Source: Afipia clevelandensis ATCC 49720
GTDB lineage: Bacteria; Pseudomonadota; Alphaproteobacteria; Rhizobiales; Xanthobacteraceae
Assembly: GCF_000336555.1 (NCBI RefSeq)
Contig: NZ_KB375281.1
Coordinates: forward strand, 3,150,926-3,214,925
DNA length: 64,000 bases
Direction: 5' to 3'
In this document: piece by piece, positions 46,082 to 53,869 of the stretch
How the letters are laid out: each line of letters opens with the position of its first letter
Numbering within the stretch: the first letter of the stretch is position 1
The notes under the pieces: generated by a model
Told to the model about the DNA's origin: nothing
Seen by the model: the letters and a program-made list of their open reading frames with translations, nothing else
Databases searched by the model: none
Translations under genes and position numbers: made by a program

Positions 46082-46819
46082 TTACCATTTCTCGCCGAAG
46101 GGGCGGATTTCCAGCTCGAACGTCCACGCACTGCGCGACTGTTGATAGAGCAGCCAGTAGGATTCCGCGACGGACGACGGCGGCATCAGGAGATCGGGAT
46201 TGTCCAGCGCGCCCGGACCGTTGGCTTCGATGCGGCGCTGACGCACCCATTCGGTATCGACGCCGGAGTCGATGATCAGATGCGCAACATGGATGTTCTT
46301 CGGTCCGAGCTCGCGGGCCGTCGCCTGCGCCACCGCGCGCAGGCCGAACTTGGCGCTGGCGAAGGCCGCGTAGCCCGGGCCGCCGCGCAGACTGGCAGTG
46401 GCGCCGGTGAAGAAAATATTGCCCTTTCCACGCGGCAGCATCACCCGTGCCGCTTCGCGTCCGGCCAGGAAACCGGAGTAGCACGCCATCTCCCAGACCT
46501 TGCGAAAGACGCGCTCGGTGGTGTCGAGGATCGGGAAATTGACATTGGCGCCGATGTTGAAGATGCAGACTTCGAGCGGTGCATGCTTGTCGGCATCGGT
46601 GATGAAGGAGACGATTTCATCTTCCTTGCGGGCATCGAGCGAGCGCGCGTGAATCTCGCCGCCTGCAGCCTCGATCTCCTTCACCAGCGGCGCGAGCTTC
46701 TCGCCGTTGCGGCGGCCTGCAAACACCGTAAATCCCTCGGAAGCGAATTTCTTGGCGATCTCGCCGCCGATGTAGTCGCCGGCGCCGATAACGGCCACAG
46801 TTGCGTTTCGTTTGGCCAA
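46082..46819 (-). CDS. Short-chain dehydrogenase/reductase with degenerate catalytic triad
   Basis: A 245-residue Rossmann-fold protein. The dinucleotide motif GAGDYIGGEIAKKFASEGF is at 12-30, FNIGAN replaces NNAG at about 87-92, and the catalytic region reads FFTGATASLRGGPGYAAFASAK. When this is aligned to the SDR consensus, the catalytic Ser falls on A140 and the catalytic Tyr on F153; only Lys157 is kept. DSGVDTEWVRQRR follows. It is therefore either an SDR with another mechanism or a non-catalytic binder. It lies between a solute-binding protein gene (71 bp upstream) and a ketopantoate-reductase-like gene, all on the minus strand. Confidence 0.88.
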   Translation of the reverse strand: MAKRNATVAVIGAGDYIGGEIAKKFASEGFTVFAGRRNGEKLAPLVKEIEAAGGEIHARSLDARKEDEIVSFITDADKHAPLEVCIFNIGANVNFPILDTTERVFRKVWEMACYSGFLAGREAARVMLPRGKGNIFFTGATASLRGGPGYAAFASAKFGLRAVAQATARELGPKNIHVAHLIIDSGVDTEWVRQRRIEANGPGALDNPDLLMPPSSVAESYWLLYQQSRSAWTFELEIRPFGEKW

Positions 46820-46890
46820 GACAGCCTCCCTGTTCAGATGGTGATGCGCGGCGGAGATGTTTCCGCCGCGCGCGGTTCAAGTCAATTCAG

Positions 46891-48102
46891 TTACTTCGCG
46901 TCGTCGTCGATCAATCCGCCGACAAGGTCCCAGGCTTTGCCGTTCCAGCGCTGCAGATTGAGCTGGGTGTACATCTTGTTGTTGGTGGTGCTGGTGTTCA
47001 CGACAATTCCCGGCAAAGACATCGGCAGGGCCAGGCCCTTGATGTTGCGGGTCTGCTTGAGGATGTTCTCGCGGGACAGATCGTTGCCGCACTGCTTGAG
47101 CAGGGTTTCGAGAATGACGCCCTGATGCAAGCCGGTGAAGTAGTTGCTGTCGGCATGGTCCGCGCCCGGCATGTGCTTTTCCATAAATGCGCGATACAGC
47201 TTCACGCCCGGATCGTTGGCCCATTTCGTATCGTCTGGATCCTTGCGATAGGTCGCGGTCATCACGCCGGTCGAGATGTCGAGGCCTGCGGGGGCAAGGA
47301 CGGCCGCGATCGAACTTGAAATCAGGTTGGTGATGAACAGCGGCTTCCAGCCGGATTCGTGGGTCTTGCGGATCGCCTGCGCGGCGAACTTCGGCGTGCC
47401 GGCGAACAGCATGACAGTCGCGCCGCTGCTCTTCAGCGACACGATCTGCGAGTCGATGGTCGGCTGGCTGACCTCATAGCTGGACGTCACGACCTTGCTG
47501 TCGAATGCTTCTTTCAACTCGGCCTTGAAGCCATTGACGAAATCTTTGCCGAGATCGTCGTTCTGATAGAGGATCGCGATCTTGGCGTCCGGCATTTCCT
47601 TGGCGAGATAGCGGGCGTAGGCGCGAGACTCGGTATCGTAGCTCGGCAGCCCGGTGGTGATCATCGGGTATTCTTTGTAGTCCGTGAAGCGCGTTGCGCC
47701 GGTTACGATGAACGCCTGCGGGATTTTCTTTGCCGCAAGATACTTTGCGATGGCGAGATTGCTCGGCGTGCCGAGAGTCGAGAACATGAAGGCGACTTCG
47801 TCGGATTCCACCAGCTTGCGGGTGTGCTCCACGGCCTTGGGCGGGCTGTAGGAATCGTCCATCGCGATGAGGTTGATCTTGCGGCCGTTGATGCCGCCCT
47901 TCTCGTTGATGAGATCGACATAGGCGATCAGGGATTTTCCGACCGCGCCGAGCGCCGAGGCCGGGCCGCTGAACGGAAACACCGCGCCGACCTTGATCTC
48001 CGTCGCCGTGACGCCGGGCGCATCGGCGGCCATCGCCGGGAGCGGCAGTCCGGCAAGCAACAGGGCGGCCGCGGTGGCCTTGAGTGCTGTTCTCCTCAGC
48101 AT
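46891..48102 (-). CDS. Periplasmic branched-chain-amino-acid-type substrate-binding protein (ABC transporter)
   Basis: Predicted periplasmic receptor of a Liv/HAAT-type ABC importer. The 403-residue precursor has a signal peptide (MLRRTALKATAAALLLAGL, cleavage near AMA-A) and the Peripla_BP_6 fold: KVGAVFPFSGPASALGAVGKSL, EKGGINGRKINLIAMDDSYSPPKAVEHTRKL (shown in family form), FSTLGTPSNLAIAKYL and AILYQNDDLGKDFVNGFKAEL. Related proteins bind amino acids, aromatic acids or phenolics; the ligand is unknown. No permease or ATPase gene is next to it, so it would rely on a transporter elsewhere. AGGAG precedes the ATG at 48102. It is divergent from an HxlR regulator. Confidence 0.93.
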   Translation of the reverse strand: MLRRTALKATAAALLLAGLPLPAMAADAPGVTATEIKVGAVFPFSGPASALGAVGKSLIAYVDLINEKGGINGRKINLIAMDDSYSPPKAVEHTRKLVESDEVAFMFSTLGTPSNLAIAKYLAAKKIPQAFIVTGATRFTDYKEYPMITTGLPSYDTESRAYARYLAKEMPDAKIAILYQNDDLGKDFVNGFKAELKEAFDSKVVTSSYEVSQPTIDSQIVSLKSSGATVMLFAGTPKFAAQAIRKTHESGWKPLFITNLISSSIAAVLAPAGLDISTGVMTATYRKDPDDTKWANDPGVKLYRAFMEKHMPGADHADSNYFTGLHQGVILETLLKQCGNDLSRENILKQTRNIKGLALPMSLPGIVVNTSTTNNKMYTQLNLQRWNGKAWDLVGGLIDDDAK

Positions 48103-48178
48103 GGATCGTCTCCTCTGATTGGTTGTTGTTGGGCCCGGACCCGCACGGGGTCCCTCGGCCATCCCATCGACCAATAGG

Positions 48179-48193
48179 GTTCTAATAAAGAAC
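48179..48193. promoter_or_regulatory. Candidate operator, inverted repeat GTTCT-N5-AGAAC
   Basis: GTTCTAATAAAGAAC is a 5-5-5 inverted repeat in the divergent gap of the binding-protein and HxlR genes. Winged-helix HxlR dimers bind such repeats, but the site is unproven. Confidence 0.4.
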
Positions 48194-48268
48194 TGTCAAT
48201 GCAATCGGGTGAGGCAGGAAACTTACCGCAACGCACAAAACAAATGCTTCGCGGATTTCGCGGTCGGC

Positions 48269-48283
48269 GGTATAGTGCATACC
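48269..48283. promoter_or_regulatory. Candidate operator, inverted repeat GGTAT-N5-ATACC
   Basis: GGTATAGTGCATACC is a 5-5-5 inverted repeat about 50 bp upstream of the HxlR start. It could mediate autoregulation. Confidence 0.45.
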
Positions 48284-48333
48284 AAATCGGAATTGATCGC
48301 TGTCGCTCCCTCGTGACAGCGGGGAGATACGGC

Positions 48334-48831
48334 ATGAAATGGGATCGTCTCGACGAGGAAGCCTGTTCGATGTCACGCACGGTATCCGTGATCGGTGACC
48401 GCTGGACGCTTCTGATCCTGCGCGATTGTTTCCGGCGCATCCGGCGCTTCGATGAATTTCAGTCACGCCTCGGCATCACGCGGCATCTGTTGGCCGAGCG
48501 GCTGCGCAAGCTGGTGCGGCAGGGAGTCTTGCGCAAGGTCGTCTATCAGGAGCGGCCGAAGCGTTACGAATACATTCTGACCCAGAAGGGTCTCGAACTG
48601 CATCCGATCATGATGGCGATCGTGCATTGGGGCGATGTGCATATGGCGGACGAACGGGGCCGGCCTGTGCTGCATCAGCATAAGACCTGCGGCCACCATT
48701 TCGATCCGGTGATGACCTGTTCGGTGTGCAATGAACCGCTGACGGCCAAGGAGGTGCATGTGCATCCGGGGCCCGGCGCCGACAAATCGAAAACCCTGCT
48801 GCCGTCGCTCGAACAGCAGGCCATGGACTGA
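48334..48831 (+). CDS. HxlR-family winged-helix regulator with C-terminal Cys/His cluster
   Basis: A 165-residue DNA-binding protein. The HxlR core at about 8-105 begins with the redox-type Cys in DEEACSMSRTVSVIGDRWTLLILRD (shown in family form) and has RRFDEFQSRLGITRHLLAERLRKLVRQGVLRKVVY with the recognition helix, then YILTQKGLELHPIMMAIVHWGD. Beyond the core lies a 60-residue tail with HQHKTCGHHFDPVMTCSVCN, a possible CxxH/CxxC metal site. The start at 48334 has GGGAG upstream; the frame is open further 5'. It is divergent from the solute-binding protein gene, which it probably regulates. Whether it is activator or repressor is unknown. Confidence 0.9.
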   Translation: MKWDRLDEEACSMSRTVSVIGDRWTLLILRDCFRRIRRFDEFQSRLGITRHLLAERLRKLVRQGVLRKVVYQERPKRYEYILTQKGLELHPIMMAIVHWGDVHMADERGRPVLHQHKTCGHHFDPVMTCSVCNEPLTAKEVHVHPGPGADKSKTLLPSLEQQAMD

Positions 48832-48937
48832 GTTCGCCTCGCGGGAGCCCGCGCCTGTGCGAGGGTTACCTCTCGACTTTTGACGGCATGACTGTCACGA
48901 CTGGGACGTCCCTTGGCGACGTACAGGAGCGGCCAGC

Positions 48938-49603
48938 ATGCTCACGGTTCATCATCTCAACAATTCCCGCTCGCAGCGCGTGCTCTGGCTGCTGGAAGAG
49001 CTGGAGGTGCCTTACGAGATCGTGCGCTATCAGCGCCTGCCCTCGATGCTGGCGCCCAAGGAGCTGCGCGCCATTCATCCCTTGGGCAAGTCGCCGGTCA
49101 TCACCGACAACGGCAACACCATCGCGGAGTCTGGCGCCATCGTCGAGTATATCGTCGACACCTATGGCAACGGTCGCCTGATCCCGCCGCCAAAAACACC
49201 GGAGCGTCTGCGCTATACGTACTGGCTGCACTATGCGGAAGGCTCGGCCATGCCTCTGCTGTTGCAGAAGCTGCTGTTCACGCTGGCGCCGAAGCGCGTG
49301 CCGGGCCTGTTGCGTCCGGTCATCAAGCCGGTGTTCGACAAGATGCTCGGCACCCTGGTCGATCCGCAGCTCAGGCAGCACATCGCCTTCTGGGAAGGCG
49401 AGCTGTCAAAGAGCGAATGGTTCGCGGGCGCTGAGTTTACCGCCGCCGACATCCAGATGAGCTTTCCGCTGGAAGCCGCGTCCTCCCGCGCCGGTCTTGA
49501 TGCAAGCTATCCAAAGGCATGGGCGTGGCTCGAGCGTATCCACGCCCGCCCGGCCTATCAGCGTGCGCTGGAGAAGGGCGGGCCGTATCAGGTCGGGCGA
49601 TAG
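48938..49603 (+). CDS. Glutathione S-transferase family protein
   Basis: A 221-residue GST with an N-terminal thioredoxin-fold domain (TVHHLNNSRSQRVLWLLEEL with the Ser/Arg site, PLGKSPVITDNGNTIAESGAIVEYIV) and a C-terminal helical domain (FWEGELSKSEWFAGAEFTAADIQMSFPLEA). The SxSRVLWLLEELxxPYE pattern is that of the beta/theta-like bacterial group. It is 106 bp behind the HxlR gene and may be cotranscribed with it. An R1 repeat remnant follows, before the convergent amidohydrolase. Substrate unknown. Confidence 0.93.
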   Translation: MLTVHHLNNSRSQRVLWLLEELEVPYEIVRYQRLPSMLAPKELRAIHPLGKSPVITDNGNTIAESGAIVEYIVDTYGNGRLIPPPKTPERLRYTYWLHYAEGSAMPLLLQKLLFTLAPKRVPGLLRPVIKPVFDKMLGTLVDPQLRQHIAFWEGELSKSEWFAGAEFTAADIQMSFPLEAASSRAGLDASYPKAWAWLERIHARPAYQRALEKGGPYQVGR

Positions 49604-49620
49604 GACGGTGGTACCCTTCT

Positions 49621-49661
49621 GTCATTGCCAGGAGCGCTTGCTTCGCTTTGCTCGCAATTGC
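49621..49661. repeat. Truncated R1 repeat
   Basis: GTCATTGCCAGGAGC at the left and GCTCGCAATTGCA at the right flank a copy missing the central AAGCAATCCA arms; about 41 bp against 76-110 bp elsewhere. It lies between the convergent GST and amidohydrolase genes. Confidence 0.7.
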
Positions 49662-49666
49662 AGGCC

Positions 49667-50557
49667 TTACGCCACCGCAGGAAATCCGAACAGCCGCTGC
49701 GGATTATCGACAAGGATGCGGTTGCGCAGCATGCTGTCCGGCACCCAATCGGCCAAAAGGTCAAGCAGATCCGACACCCCCATCATCACGCCCCAGTTGG
49801 CGACATGCGGCCAGTCCGATCCCCACACACAGCGATCCGGCGCGGCCGCGACAAGATTGTTTGCGAAGGGAATCGTATCGCGATAGGGCGGGCCTTCGAC
49901 GGTGTTGCGATAGGCGCCGGACAGGCGCACCCATGCGCCGTCGCGCACCAGTGACAGCAACGTCTTGAAACCTTCGTTCTCGATTCCGCATGTGGTCGGG
50001 AAATGGCCCATATGGTCGATCAGGAAGGGCACCGGCAGTTTCGTCAGCCGCGGTGCGAGTTCAGGCAACTGCCGCGCGTCGACCAGAAACTGCAGATGCC
50101 AGCCCATTTCCTTGCAGAGTGAAGCATAGCTTTCGACCTGCTCGAAACCGATGCCGCCGCCATAGAGCACATTGATGCGCAGGCCCACCACGCCGGCATC
50201 CTTCAGCTCATGCTTGTCCTTGTCGGGACAATCGAGCGGGATCACCGCGATGCCGCGCAGCCGCTGGCGATGAGCGCGCAGCGCATTCACCATCAGGCGG
50301 TTGTCGGTGCCGTGCACACTGACCTGCGTCAGTACGCCATACGTCATGCCGGTGGTATCCAGCATGGCGATGTAGCTTTGCGCGGTGGCTTCCGGCGGCG
50401 TGTAGCTGCGCTCCGGCATGAAGGGATAATCCGGCGGCAGGCCGATCACATGGGCATGGGTATCGACAGCGCCGCGCGGCACCTTGAAGCGGGTTGGACC
50501 GCTTTGACGCGGCTGAGGCCCCGGACATGACGGGGCCTCCTTGATTGGCTGGTTCAT
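49667..50557 (-). CDS. Amidohydrolase 2 family protein (PDC-hydrolase-like)
   Basis: A 296-residue TIM-barrel amidohydrolase. Metal- and substrate-site segments are VDTHAHVIGLPPDYPF, MTYGVLTQVSVHGTDNRLM, GVVGLRINVLYGGG, FLIDHMGHFPTTCG and the C-terminal WGSDWPHVANWG. This is the pattern of the PF04909 family, including 2-pyrone-4,6-dicarboxylate hydrolase and other lactonases of aromatic or sugar-acid catabolism. Substrate is not determined. I chose the ATG at 50557, 4 bp after the MFS stop; an in-frame ATG at 50569 would overlap that gene. Its tight link to the MFS gene suggests the transporter brings in its substrate or a precursor. Confidence 0.88.
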   Translation of the reverse strand: MNQPIKEAPSCPGPQPRQSGPTRFKVPRGAVDTHAHVIGLPPDYPFMPERSYTPPEATAQSYIAMLDTTGMTYGVLTQVSVHGTDNRLMVNALRAHRQRLRGIAVIPLDCPDKDKHELKDAGVVGLRINVLYGGGIGFEQVESYASLCKEMGWHLQFLVDARQLPELAPRLTKLPVPFLIDHMGHFPTTCGIENEGFKTLLSLVRDGAWVRLSGAYRNTVEGPPYRDTIPFANNLVAAAPDRCVWGSDWPHVANWGVMMGVSDLLDLLADWVPDSMLRNRILVDNPQRLFGFPAVA

Positions 50558-50561
50558 TGAA

Positions 50562-51860
50562 TCAGGCATCGGCGTGAAGAATCCTGCCCCGGGTTTCCGG
50601 CAGCGCGAAGGCTGCGAGGAAGAACAATCCGTAGGCGGCGACCGCGAAGATGCAGATCGCGTTGCCGAGCGTTGTGGATGTCGAGAGCCAGCCCACCAGG
50701 AACGGAAACAGCGCGCCGATGCCGCGGCCGAAATTGTAGCAGAAGCCCTGTCCCGAACCGCGCAGTCGCGTCGGGAACAGTTCGGTGAGGAACGCGCCCA
50801 TCCCCGAGAAGTAACCGGAGGCGAAAAAGCCAAGCGGGAAGCCGAGCAGCCACAGCACTTCGTTGGTCAGCGGCAACTGCGTGTAGGCAAGGACGACCAC
50901 CATCGCGCCCAGCGAGAAGGTCAGGAACAGGTTACGCCGCCCGATCCTGTCGGCCAGCCACGCGCCGACCAGATAGCCGATGAACGAGCCGATAATCAGC
51001 GCCGCAAGATAGCCGGTCGAGCCGACGATCGAGAGCTTGCGCTCGGTGGTGAGGAAGCGCGGCACCCAGAACGTGATGGCATAGTAGCCGCCCTGGCAGC
51101 CCGTTGCCGCGAGAGATGCGAGGATCGTGGTCTTCGCGATGGGTCCCGAGAAGATTTCCCAGAGCGCCGGGCTGTCGCCAGAGGTCTTCTGCTTCGCCAG
51201 CGTTTCCGCCGCGACCTTCGGCTCCTCCACATAACGCCGCAGGAAGAACACCAGAATCGCCGGCAGCGCACCGATGGCGAACATCCAGCGCCAGGCCACG
51301 TCCGCCGGCAGATACGAGAACAGCACCGCCTGCGACAACACGGCGAGACCCCAGCCGACGGCCCAGCCCGATTGCACCGAGCCCACTGCGCGTCCGCGAT
51401 ATTGCGGGCGGATCACTTCGCCCATCAGCACGGCGCCCGCAGCCCATTCGCCGCCAAAGCCGAGCCCGAGGAGCGCGCGCGCCACCAGAAGCTGATCGAA
51501 ATTCTGCACAAAGGCGCAGACCAGCGAGAAGAACGAGAACCAGATGATGGTGATCTGCAATGTCTTCACGCGGCCGATGCGGTCGCAGAGATAACCGGCC
51601 AGCCATCCGCCGATGGCGGAGGCCAGCAGCGTCACGGTGCCGGCAAGACCGGCGGTGCCGGGATCGACCTTCCACATCGTGATGATGGTGCCGATCACCA
51701 GCGGATAGATCATGAAGTCCATGCCGTCGAGGGACCAGCCCGCGAAGCAGGCCCAGAAGGTGCGCCGCTCCGGTTTGTTCATGTCGCGGTAGAACGCGAG
51801 AAGGCTGGTGTCTTCGATCGCCGCGACGTCCATCGCGCCGGGCTGTTGAGCCGTACTCAT
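50562..51860 (-). CDS. MFS transporter, metabolite:H+ symporter type
   Basis: A 432-residue, 12-helix major-facilitator protein. FWACFAGWSLDGMDFMIYPL is helix 1 with the conserved Asp. GWLAGYLCDRIGRVKTLQI is the loop 2-3 signature (GxLxDRxGR-like), repeated in half two as GAWLADRIGRRNLFL. LGLGFGGEWAAGAVLMGEVI and the LPETRGRIL tail fit the sugar/aromatic-acid symporter branch. The start at 51860 (MSTAQQPGAM) follows GGGGAG; the frame extends to 51935. It is the first gene of the two-gene MFS-amidohydrolase operon. Confidence 0.92.
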   Translation of the reverse strand: MSTAQQPGAMDVAAIEDTSLLAFYRDMNKPERRTFWACFAGWSLDGMDFMIYPLVIGTIITMWKVDPGTAGLAGTVTLLASAIGGWLAGYLCDRIGRVKTLQITIIWFSFFSLVCAFVQNFDQLLVARALLGLGFGGEWAAGAVLMGEVIRPQYRGRAVGSVQSGWAVGWGLAVLSQAVLFSYLPADVAWRWMFAIGALPAILVFFLRRYVEEPKVAAETLAKQKTSGDSPALWEIFSGPIAKTTILASLAATGCQGGYYAITFWVPRFLTTERKLSIVGSTGYLAALIIGSFIGYLVGAWLADRIGRRNLFLTFSLGAMVVVLAYTQLPLTNEVLWLLGFPLGFFASGYFSGMGAFLTELFPTRLRGSGQGFCYNFGRGIGALFPFLVGWLSTSTTLGNAICIFAVAAYGLFFLAAFALPETRGRILHADA

Positions 51861-52014
51861 GTGGTGCTCCCCAAAATCTGCGGCTCTGTTGTGGCCCTGC
51901 GTTCGCCGCACGACGTCAGGGTTCAGGCTTCGCAACGCATTGCGGCCTGCGGCAAGTTTACGCAGATCATTTTACCTGTCATCAGCCAAATGCGGGTCGC
52001 GCGTCTGAATGGCT

Positions 52015-53751
52015 CTAATATCCGGCTGCTTCCGCGCCGCGTGTGCGCGGGTCGGGCGCGCCGAGCAGGCCATCCGCCGTCACGGCAATGGAATTGGCCG
52101 AGGTCTGGCCGAGCGGCGCGATGATCTTGTGTCCACGCTCACGCAGCGCAGCAAGGACGGTGTCGGAAAATCCGCGCTCGACGCGCACTTCATCCGGCAG
52201 CCATTGATGATGCAGGCGCGGCGCCGAGACCGCCGCTGCAATGTTCATGTCAAAGTCGATGGCGTTGACCAGAACCTGCAGCACCGCCGAGATAATGCGG
52301 CTGCCGCCAGGCGAACCGGTCACCAGCACGGGCTTGCCGTCCTTCAGCACGATGGTTGGTGTCATGGATGACAGCGGACGCTTGCCGGGGCCGGGCAGGT
52401 TGGCCTCGAAGCCGACAAGGCCGTAGGCGTTCGACGCGCCGGGCGCGGCGGTGAAATCGTCCAGTTCGTTGTTGAGCAGAACGCCGGTGCCGTCCGCAAC
52501 CAGGCCGACACCGTAACTGAAGTTCAGCGTGTAGGTGTTGCTCACGGCATTGCCCTCCGAATCCACCACGGAATAGTGCGTGGTGTTGCTGCCTTCGCGC
52601 GGGCCGGTTGCCTCGCTCGAGGGCATTGCGTGAGACATGTCGATGGTGGCGCGCTGCCTGGCTGCGTAGTCCTTGCCGATCAACTGGACTGTCGGCGCGT
52701 TGACGAAGGCCGGATCGCCAAGATAACGCGCGCGATCCGCATAGGCGCGTTTCATCGCTTCAATGGAGACATGCAGCGCATCCGCAGATCCGGCGCCCAT
52801 CTCGCGCAGCTTGTAGCCTTCGAGGATGTTGAGCGTTTCGATCAGCACCGTGCCGCCCGAGGAGGGCAGCGGCATCGAGACGATATCGAAGCCGCGATAG
52901 GTGCCGCGCATTGGATTGCGGATGATCGGCTGATAGGTCTTGAGGTCGTCGCGGGTGATGATGCCGCCCGCGGCCTGAATTGCGGCGGCGAGCTTCTCGG
53001 CAACGGGCCCCTCGTAAAAGCCGCTGACGCCTTGCGCGGCAATCGCTTCCAACGTTGCTGCAAGATCACTCTGGATCAGGCGGTCGCCGGGCTGCAACGA
53101 GGTGCCGTCAGCGCGCGAGAAAATCTTTTGACTCGATGGCCATTTCGCCAGCCGCCGGTGCCAGTCCGGCAGCGTGTCCGCGTTATCGTCAGCGAGCACG
53201 AAGCCGTCACGCGCGAGCGGAATGGCCGGCGCGATCAGGTCTGCGAGCTTGAATTTTCCCGAGCCGTATTTTTCCAGCGCCAGCGCGAGGCCGGCGACCG
53301 TGCCGGGTACGCCGATGCCGAGCGCCTGATCGCGCGAATTCTTGGTATCCGGCTTGCCGTCGTCCCCGAGAAACATGTCGCGTGTCGCGGCCGCCGGCGC
53401 GCTCTCGCGATAGTCGATGGCAACATCCATGCCGCTGGCCAGATGCACCATCATGAATCCGCCGCCACCGATATTTCCGGCACGGGGATATGTGACGGCC
53501 ATGGCAAAGCCGGTGGCGACAGCGGCATCGACCGCGTTGCCGCCGCGCGCCAGGATGTCGCGGCCGATCTGCGCCGCGATCTTTTCCTGCGCGACCACCA
53601 TGCCGTGTTTCGCGGCAACCGGCCGAACCGTCTCGATCGCAGGCGGCGCATAGTAGCCATGCCGCGAGTCCTGAGCGAACGATGCTGCGGACGACAGTCC
53701 GATGACGCAGAGCGCCAAGGCGAGTGCGCCGCGCTTGGTAAACAGAGCCAT
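52015..53751 (-). CDS. ggt: Gamma-glutamyltransferase (periplasmic)
   Basis: Ntn-hydrolase that cleaves or transfers the gamma-glutamyl group of glutathione in the periplasm. The 578-residue precursor has a signal peptide (ALALALCVIGLSSAASFAQ), then the large subunit (MVVAQEKIAAQIGRDILARGGNAVDAAVAT and NIGGGGFMMVHL, shown in family form). The autocleavage site TTHYSVVDSEGNAVSNTYTLN has the nucleophile Thr as the second T of NTTHYS. GSPGGSRIISAVLQVLVN forms the oxyanion region. The ATG at 53751 gives a good signal sequence; the frame is open to 53871. It is divergent from a UMF1-type transporter gene. Confidence 0.95.
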   Translation of the reverse strand: MALFTKRGALALALCVIGLSSAASFAQDSRHGYYAPPAIETVRPVAAKHGMVVAQEKIAAQIGRDILARGGNAVDAAVATGFAMAVTYPRAGNIGGGGFMMVHLASGMDVAIDYRESAPAAATRDMFLGDDGKPDTKNSRDQALGIGVPGTVAGLALALEKYGSGKFKLADLIAPAIPLARDGFVLADDNADTLPDWHRRLAKWPSSQKIFSRADGTSLQPGDRLIQSDLAATLEAIAAQGVSGFYEGPVAEKLAAAIQAAGGIITRDDLKTYQPIIRNPMRGTYRGFDIVSMPLPSSGGTVLIETLNILEGYKLREMGAGSADALHVSIEAMKRAYADRARYLGDPAFVNAPTVQLIGKDYAARQRATIDMSHAMPSSEATGPREGSNTTHYSVVDSEGNAVSNTYTLNFSYGVGLVADGTGVLLNNELDDFTAAPGASNAYGLVGFEANLPGPGKRPLSSMTPTIVLKDGKPVLVTGSPGGSRIISAVLQVLVNAIDFDMNIAAAVSAPRLHHQWLPDEVRVERGFSDTVLAALRERGHKIIAPLGQTSANSIAVTADGLLGAPDPRTRGAEAAGY

Positions 53752-53869
53752 AACCTTACTCCGGCAAACCGCCTCTACGGAAAATCGCGATAGCAATTGG
53801 ACCGCCGCACTATATGGTTTCGCGGCAACCACGGCCAATCTCCGGATTGATTCGGCAGGAAATTCGATC

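Noticed and set aside
50541-52124. A 527-codon plus-strand frame opposite the MFS transporter
   Set aside because: Gln/Glu/Arg-rich antisense translation of hydrophobic transporter codons, a known artefact; the transporter frame has all family motifs.
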